DNA of 64,000 bases from Nocardioides alpinus. Lineage in GTDB: Bacteria > Actinomycetota > Actinomycetes > Propionibacteriales > Nocardioidaceae. The DNA lies in NCBI RefSeq assembly GCF_900112035.1, contig NZ_FOKC01000001.1, positions 1,041,279-1,105,278 of the forward strand, written 5' to 3'. Every line of letters begins with the position of its first letter. Position 1 is the stretch's first letter. Of the stretch, positions 59,708 through 64,000 are shown one piece after another. The notes under the pieces are model-generated. The model did not search any database, had not been told where the DNA came from, and worked only from the letters and a program-made list of their open reading frames with translations. A program made the position numbers and the translations under genes.

Positions 59708-61759
59708 ATGAGCCACCCCACCTACCCCCACCTCCTCGAGCCGATCACCCTGGGTGCCGGACCCGACGCGCTGACGCTCCGCAACCGCGTCGTGATGGGC
59801 TCGATGCACACCGGGCTCGAGGACCACCCCTGGGACATCGGCAGGCTCAGCGAGTTCTTCGCCGAGCGGGCGCGCGGCGGTGTCGGCCTGATCATCACCG
59901 GCGGCTACGCCCCCACCAAGCGCGGCTGGCTCAAGCCGTTCGCCTCGGAGATGACCAATCGCCTCCACGCGATGCGCCACGAGCGGGTCACCGGCACGGT
60001 GCACGAGGCCGGCGGCGCGATCGCGCTGCAGGTCCTGCACGCCGGGCGCTACGGCTACCACCCGCTCTCGCAGAGCGCGTCGGACAAGAAGTCCCCGATC
60101 ACGCCCTTCAAGCCGAGCGCGATGTCGACCAAGGACGTCGACCACACCGCGACCGCCTTCGCCAAGAGCGTCGCGCTCGCCCGCAAGGCCGGCTACGACG
60201 CCGTCGAGATCATGGGGTCCGAGGGCTACCTCATCAACCAGTTCCTCGCCTCGCGCACCAACGACCGCGACGACCAGTGGGGCGGCTCGGCCGCGCGCCG
60301 CATGCACTTCCCCGTCGAGGTCGTACGCCGCTCGCGCGAGCTCGTGGGCGACGACTTCCCGATCGTCTACCGGATCTCGCTGCTCGACCTCGTCGAGGGC
60401 GGGCAGACCTGGGAGGAGATCGCCGAGCTCGCGCTGCACCTCCAGGCCGCGGGCGTGACGGTCTTCAACACCGGCATCGGCTGGCACGAGGCGCGGGTGC
60501 CGACGATCATCACGCAGGTGCCGCGCGGCGCCTGGCGCTCCTACACCGCTCGGCTCAAGCAGGTCGTCGACGTGCCGGTGTGCGCGTCCAACCGGATCAA
60601 CACCCCCGAGCTCGCCGAGGAGATCCTCGCCGCCGGCGAGGCCGACCTCGTGTCGATGGCCAGGCCGCTGCTCGCCGATCCCGCCTTCGTGGCCAAGGCG
60701 ATGGACGAGCGCGCCGACGAGATCAACACCTGCATCGCCTGCAACCAGGCCTGCCTCGACCACGTCTTCGCCAACCAGCGCGCCTCCTGCCTGGTCAACC
60801 CGCGCGCCTGCCACGAGACCGAGCTCGTCCTCGTGCCGACGATGCGCAAGCAGGCGGTGGCCGTCGTGGGCGCCGGACCTGCCGGCCTCGCGGCCGCGAC
60901 CAGCGCGGCCGAGCGCGGCTTCGCGGTGACCCTCTTCGAGAAGTCGACCGAGCTCGGCGGCCAGTTCCGCCTCGCCATGGCCGTGCCCGGCAAGGAGGAC
61001 TTCGCCGACACGCTGCGCTACTTCACCCGCCGCCTCGAGGTCCTCGGCGTCGACGTACGCCTCGGGGTCGAGGCGTCCACCGACGACCTCGCCGGCTTCG
61101 ACCAGGTGATCGTCGCGACCGGCGTCGTCCCCCGGATGCCCGCGATCCCGGGCATCGACCACGCCAGCGTGGCGTCGTACGCCGACGTGCTGAGCGGGCG
61201 CGTCGTGCCGGGCAAGCGCGTCGCGGTGATCGGTGCCGGCGGCATCGGCGTCGACGTCAGCGTCTGGCTCACCCACACCGACGAGGACCTCGACGACTGG
61301 ATGGCGCACTGGGGTGTCGGCGACCCCGCCCTGACCGCGGGCGGGTTGACCGAGGCCAAGCCGCGTACGCCGGCCCGCGAGGTGACGCTCATCCAGCGCA
61401 AGACCACGCCGATCGGCATCGGCCTCGGCAAGACGTCGGGCTGGGCGCACCGCGCGGTGCTCAAGCAGAGCAAGGTCACCCAGGTCCGGGGTGCGACCTA
61501 CGACCGCATCGACGACGACGGCGTGCACATCACCGTCGACGGCTCGTCCCACGTGATCGAGTGCGACACGGTCGTGGTGTGTGCCGGCCAGGACTCGGTG
61601 CGCGGCCTGTACGACGCGCTTTCACCGCTGGTCGAGCAGGGCGAGGGTCGAGCCGGTGTCGAGACCAAGGTCCACCTCATCGGCGGCGCCGACGTCGCGG
61701 CCGAGCTCGACGCGAAGCGCGCGATCAAGCAGGGGACCGAGGTCGTGGCGGCGCTGTGA
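59708..61759 (+). CDS. fadH: NADPH-dependent 2,4-dienoyl-CoA reductase
   Basis: The 683-residue protein has an old-yellow-enzyme TIM barrel (about 1-345), a four-cysteine iron-sulfur site C-x2-C-x3-C-x11-C (CIACNQACLDH onward, about 344-363), and two dinucleotide domains (VAVVGAGPAGLAAATSAAER; VAVIGAGGIGVDVSVWL). It reduces 2,4-dienoyl-CoA during breakdown of unsaturated fatty acids, using FMN, FAD and the cluster to pass electrons from NADPH. ATG 59708 follows the PadR stop by 4 bases. Residues of about 641-653 (LVEQGEGRAGVET) near the end are translated from a repeat A copy at 61629-61666. Confidence 0.92.
   Translation: MSHPTYPHLLEPITLGAGPDALTLRNRVVMGSMHTGLEDHPWDIGRLSEFFAERARGGVGLIITGGYAPTKRGWLKPFASEMTNRLHAMRHERVTGTVHEAGGAIALQVLHAGRYGYHPLSQSASDKKSPITPFKPSAMSTKDVDHTATAFAKSVALARKAGYDAVEIMGSEGYLINQFLASRTNDRDDQWGGSAARRMHFPVEVVRRSRELVGDDFPIVYRISLLDLVEGGQTWEEIAELALHLQAAGVTVFNTGIGWHEARVPTIITQVPRGAWRSYTARLKQVVDVPVCASNRINTPELAEEILAAGEADLVSMARPLLADPAFVAKAMDERADEINTCIACNQACLDHVFANQRASCLVNPRACHETELVLVPTMRKQAVAVVGAGPAGLAAATSAAERGFAVTLFEKSTELGGQFRLAMAVPGKEDFADTLRYFTRRLEVLGVDVRLGVEASTDDLAGFDQVIVATGVVPRMPAIPGIDHASVASYADVLSGRVVPGKRVAVIGAGGIGVDVSVWLTHTDEDLDDWMAHWGVGDPALTAGGLTEAKPRTPAREVTLIQRKTTPIGIGLGKTSGWAHRAVLKQSKVTQVRGATYDRIDDDGVHITVDGSSHVIECDTVVVCAGQDSVRGLYDALSPLVEQGEGRAGVETKVHLIGGADVAAELDAKRAIKQGTEVVAAL
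61629..61666. repeat. Repeat A copy in the 3' part of fadH
   Basis: TGGTCGAGCAGGGCGAGG at the start and GTGTCGAGACC at the end match repeat A. It is read in frame near the C-terminus of the dienoyl-CoA reductase. Confidence 0.7.
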
Positions 61760-61778
61760 GCCGCTGGCCCTGACGGGC

Positions 61779-62723
61779 TCACGGCGCAGGCGTGTCCCTG
61801 CCCCGGCCTGCGAACCAGCGCTCGAGCTCGCGGAAGGCCTCCGGGCTGAGCGCGTCCTGCGGGTCCGCGACGATGTCGCGCTGGATGCGCTCGTGCGCGG
61901 CGGAGTAGAGCGCCGGGCTCAGGGCGTGGGGCAGGTTGCGGACGTACCAGCGTCGGAACGTGCGTGCTCCCCATCGCTGCAGCGTGCGGGCGACCAGTCC
62001 CGGCCGGCCGCGGCGGACCCAGAACCCGACGGCCGTGCCGAGGACGAAGGCGATCCCGAGCGCAAGTGCCATGACGCCGAGGGTGGCGGCGATCTCGTCG
62101 CTCGCGAAGTTGTCCGCCACGTTGAGGACGTTGCCGTAGTAGACGGGGACCAGCACCTCGACCTGGTCGACGTAGGGACTCACCTGCTCCGCCGCGTCGG
62201 CGAGGTCGCGGATGGACTCGAGGTCGGGCTTGGCTGCCCACGCCGCACGCACGTGGCCGAACGCCTCCTGCGTCTTGCCGATGTCGATCCCGTCGATCCC
62301 GTCGTAGCCGTTGAAGGGGTTGAGGTCCACGCCCACGTCGAGGGCCTCGTCCGCGGCCTCCTTCGCCGCGACGACCTGGTCGTTGGTGGTCTGGATGTCA
62401 CGCAGCGTCACCGAGCTCCGCTCGAGCGTCGCCTCGAGCTCCGCCTGGGGCAGCGTGTGTCCGTTGACGTAGTCGAGGGCGGACTGGATCTCCTGCCGGT
62501 GGTCGACGACGTACTTCGCAGCGCGGTAGCGCTCCATCAGGTTGGGCACGGCAGCGACCGCGTCCTGAGCCTTGCCGCCCACCGTCTCCGCGTCGCTTAG
62601 CGCGACGCTCGCCGCCGCGCCCGCGCCGTAGGCCTTGATCCCCAGCTCCAGGACCGAGCCGATCAGCAGGCGGCCGACCTCCAGCCTGTGTCGCAGCGAC
62701 GACTGTTCACGGTCCGTGGTCAC
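61779..62723 (-). CDS. Uncharacterised helical membrane protein
   Basis: I do not recognise this 314-residue protein. It has a long helix-rich, mostly polar part (about 1-200, with many A, E, D and Q and coiled-coil-like stretches), one clear membrane segment at about 225-248 (GVMALALGIAFVLGTAVGFWV) and a basic C-terminal part (RRGRPGLVARTLQRWGARTF). A weaker hydrophobic patch lies at about 15-45. GTG 62723 follows GGAGGA at 7 bases. It is divergent from the heliorhodopsin gene with 164 bp between them; whether they work together is unknown. Confidence 0.65.
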   Translation of the reverse strand: MTTDREQSSLRHRLEVGRLLIGSVLELGIKAYGAGAAASVALSDAETVGGKAQDAVAAVPNLMERYRAAKYVVDHRQEIQSALDYVNGHTLPQAELEATLERSSVTLRDIQTTNDQVVAAKEAADEALDVGVDLNPFNGYDGIDGIDIGKTQEAFGHVRAAWAAKPDLESIRDLADAAEQVSPYVDQVEVLVPVYYGNVLNVADNFASDEIAATLGVMALALGIAFVLGTAVGFWVRRGRPGLVARTLQRWGARTFRRWYVRNLPHALSPALYSAAHERIQRDIVADPQDALSPEAFRELERWFAGRGRDTPAP

Positions 62724-62801
62724 AGCATCGTCCTCCGAGAGTTCGCGGACCGTGCCGCTGGGCGGGTGACAGCCCGTGCTGCCCGGGCGATGATCGCAAA
62801 C

Positions 62802-62814
62802 GACCGGACCGGTC
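62802..62814. promoter_or_regulatory. Dyad in the heliorhodopsin divergent promoter region
   Basis: GACCGG-A-CCGGTC is a perfect inverted repeat between the heliorhodopsin gene and the divergent membrane-protein gene. It may be a regulator site, but such GC dyads also occur by chance here. Confidence 0.3.
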
Positions 62815-62887
62815 CTGCACACCCGAGGGGGCGTCGAGAGCCACACGACCGACGCCTCCCCCATGCGGCGTGCTCCATGATGGAGCC

Positions 62888-63664
62888 ATGATCACCTCCG
62901 ATGTGACCGCACCCGGCGTCGACGACCGGGCCCTGCGGTCGCTGAAGGGTTGGAACCTCGCCCTCGTGGCCCTCCACCTCGTCCAGGCGGTCGCCGTCGT
63001 CGCGCTGGCGACGGACTTCGCCATCACGGTCACCCAGTCACTGCCGACGGGTCCGCCCGGCACCGCCATCGCTCCACCGGAGGGCGTGTTCGACCTGCCG
63101 ATCGGTGTCGCCATCGCGACTTTCCTGGGGCTGGCGTGCCTCGATCACCTGCTCACGGGCACCGTCATGCGCGGGACGTACGAGCGCGACCTGCGCGTCG
63201 GCATCAACCGGTTCCGCTGGGTGGAGTACTCGTTCAGCGCGACGATCATGGTCGTCCTCATCGCGCTCTACGCAGGTGTTGTGGACATCGCGGCGCTCAT
63301 CGGCATCATCGGCGCCAACGTGGCGATGATCCTCTTCGGCTGGCTCCAAGAATCAGCCAACCCTCCCGGCAGCGCGACGCGGACGATGATGCCGTTCTGG
63401 TTCGGCTGCGTCGCCGGTGCGACGCCGTGGGTGGCCATCGGCTACCACCTCGTCGCCGCCGAGGAGGTGCCCGGGTTCGTGGTCGGGATCTTCGTGTCGC
63501 TCTTCCTGTTCTTCAACACCTTCGCCCTCAACCAGTGGCTGCAGTACCGCCAGGTTGGGCCGTGGCGCAGCTATGCGTTCGGGGAGAGGGCCTACCTCGT
63601 GCTCAGCCTCGTCGCCAAGTCGGCGCTCGCCTGGCAGATCTTCGGCGGGTCCCTGGCGTCCTAG
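62888..63664 (+). CDS. Heliorhodopsin
   Basis: The 258-residue protein has seven hydrophobic segments. Lys244 in LVAKSALAWQIF is placed as the retinal Schiff-base lysine of the last helix, and Glu113 in WVEYSFSATIM as its counterion in helix three. His30 and His87 match the two conserved histidines of heliorhodopsins (H23 and H80 of the founding member). Unlike type 1 rhodopsins, heliorhodopsins do not pump ions as far as known and have an inverted topology; they are thought to be light sensors or enzyme regulators. ATG 62888 is preferred to GTG 62870. No retinal-forming gene is in the window, so retinal must come from elsewhere. Confidence 0.9.
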   Translation: MITSDVTAPGVDDRALRSLKGWNLALVALHLVQAVAVVALATDFAITVTQSLPTGPPGTAIAPPEGVFDLPIGVAIATFLGLACLDHLLTGTVMRGTYERDLRVGINRFRWVEYSFSATIMVVLIALYAGVVDIAALIGIIGANVAMILFGWLQESANPPGSATRTMMPFWFGCVAGATPWVAIGYHLVAAEEVPGFVVGIFVSLFLFFNTFALNQWLQYRQVGPWRSYAFGERAYLVLSLVAKSALAWQIFGGSLAS

Positions 63665-64000
63665 GTGTGATGCCCAGCCAGGTTGTCCAACCTGGTGATG
63701 GGTGAGCGCCCAGCGATTGCTGAGTGGGGCCGGTGGTGGTTGTACTCGTGGATCCATGCTGGCAGAGCGGCGAGTCTTGCGGATTCGGAGTTGTAGAACT
63801 TCTTGAACGCCCAGCCCTCGACGAGGGTTCGATGGAAGCGCTCGATCTTGCCGTTCGTCTGTGGCCGATAGGCCCGGGTCTTCTTCGGCGTGATGCCCAG
63901 GTCGTGGCAGGTGTCGCGCCACAGGTTCGACTTGTAGCAGCTGCCGTTGTCGCTCAACACCCGCTGGACGGTGACTCCACGCTCGGCGAACCAGGCCACT
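63661..64000 (-). CDS. IS481-type transposase, C-terminal part cut by the window edge
   Basis: The last 112 residues of a DDE integrase-core transposase are visible. LSDNGSCYKS carries the second Asp and TNGKIERFHRTLVEGWA the catalytic Glu; the C-terminal part YNHHRPHSAIAGRSPITRL is the usual end of IS481/IS3-like proteins. The stop codon (63661-63663) overlaps the heliorhodopsin stop codon in convergent orientation. The gene's start lies beyond the window. It is possibly an intact insertion sequence. Confidence 0.88.
   Translation of the reverse strand, partial: VAWFAERGVTVQRVLSDNGSCYKSNLWRDTCHDLGITPKKTRAYRPQTNGKIERFHRTLVEGWAFKKFYNSESARLAALPAWIHEYNHHRPHSAIAGRSPITRLDNLAGHHT
63662..64000. mobile_element. 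Insertion sequence (IS481-like), one end inside the window
   Basis: The transposase reading frame runs to the very end of the heliorhodopsin gene, so one IS end must lie within or just beside the last codons of that gene, near 63650-63670. The terminal repeat cannot be defined because the other end is outside the window. Confidence 0.6.

Overview
The window is very GC-rich DNA with GTG/ATG starts and dense ATGA/GTGA gene overlaps. Its gene families (SigK/RskA, mycothiol-type DinB proteins, acyl-CoA carboxylase, SARP regulators, CebEFG-type sugar transport) point to an actinobacterium, most likely Nocardioides or another Nocardioidaceae. This placement rests on gene content, not on a marker gene.

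Layout. Positions 1-118 hold the start of an enoyl-CoA hydratase gene running off the left edge. Positions 175-9468 are a SigK locus: a molybdopterin oxidoreductase and a fasciclin lipoprotein, each behind a near-identical CCATCC-N16-CGAACA promoter, then sigK, rskA and an overlapping lipid-modification operon (FAD oxidoreductase fused to DUF1365, two CFA-type methyltransferases, DUF1295) matching the gene content of the M. tuberculosis Rv0449c-Rv0444c locus. Positions 9538-15466 hold a second ECF sigma factor with a PT-repeat membrane protein, an AraC/VOC/cupin group, a YjbR protein and a divergent HxlR/FAD-oxidase pair. Positions 15672-25296 (minus) are an eight-gene, mostly translationally coupled catabolic operon: TetR, DinB-like, AtuA, two acyl-CoA dehydrogenases, an SRPBCC protein and both subunits of a biotin-dependent carboxylase. 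It resembles acyclic-terpene or leucine-type degradation.

Positions 25341-32413 are the most unusual part. A membrane-anchored SARP regulator and a secreted Ig-like protein diverge from two short paralogous peptides, an M50 protease fused to a MinD-type ATPase, and a secreted protein with three CxGC motifs. Between the divergent genes lie three TCACGCC/G heptamers at exact 11-bp period, the layout of a SARP box. I read this as an undescribed peptide maturation or export cassette; its function is inferred.

Positions 32421-38902 carry two ABC transporters, one controlled by PadR, ending in a 405-bp head-to-head array of 32-bp repeats. Positions 39320-43620 are fadB/fadA with a divergent MerR regulator. 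Positions 43719-49496 hold an antiporter, an SDR, a CPBP protease, an LLM flavoprotein and a DEAD-box helicase. Positions 49695-55329 are a CebEFG/BglC/CebR-like cellobiose operon whose promoter is flanked by two LacI operators. Positions 55520-61759 hold a Baeyer-Villiger-type monooxygenase, a glutamine amidotransferase, a CoA-transferase and PadR/2,4-dienoyl-CoA reductase. Positions 61779-64000 hold an unknown membrane protein, a heliorhodopsin and the end of an IS481-type element.

Repeats are a second theme. A palindromic element (consensus near TTCGACACGCTCGCT...TGGTTGAGCAG) lies inside or at the ends of several coding regions and adds in-frame residues. A second palindromic element (GGGGTAGTCCAGTG / CACTGGACTACCCC) sits upstream of both PadR genes. 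No tRNA, rRNA or CRISPR array was seen. Only one gene-free stretch exceeds 300 bases, 38903-39319, and it is filled by the repeat array.
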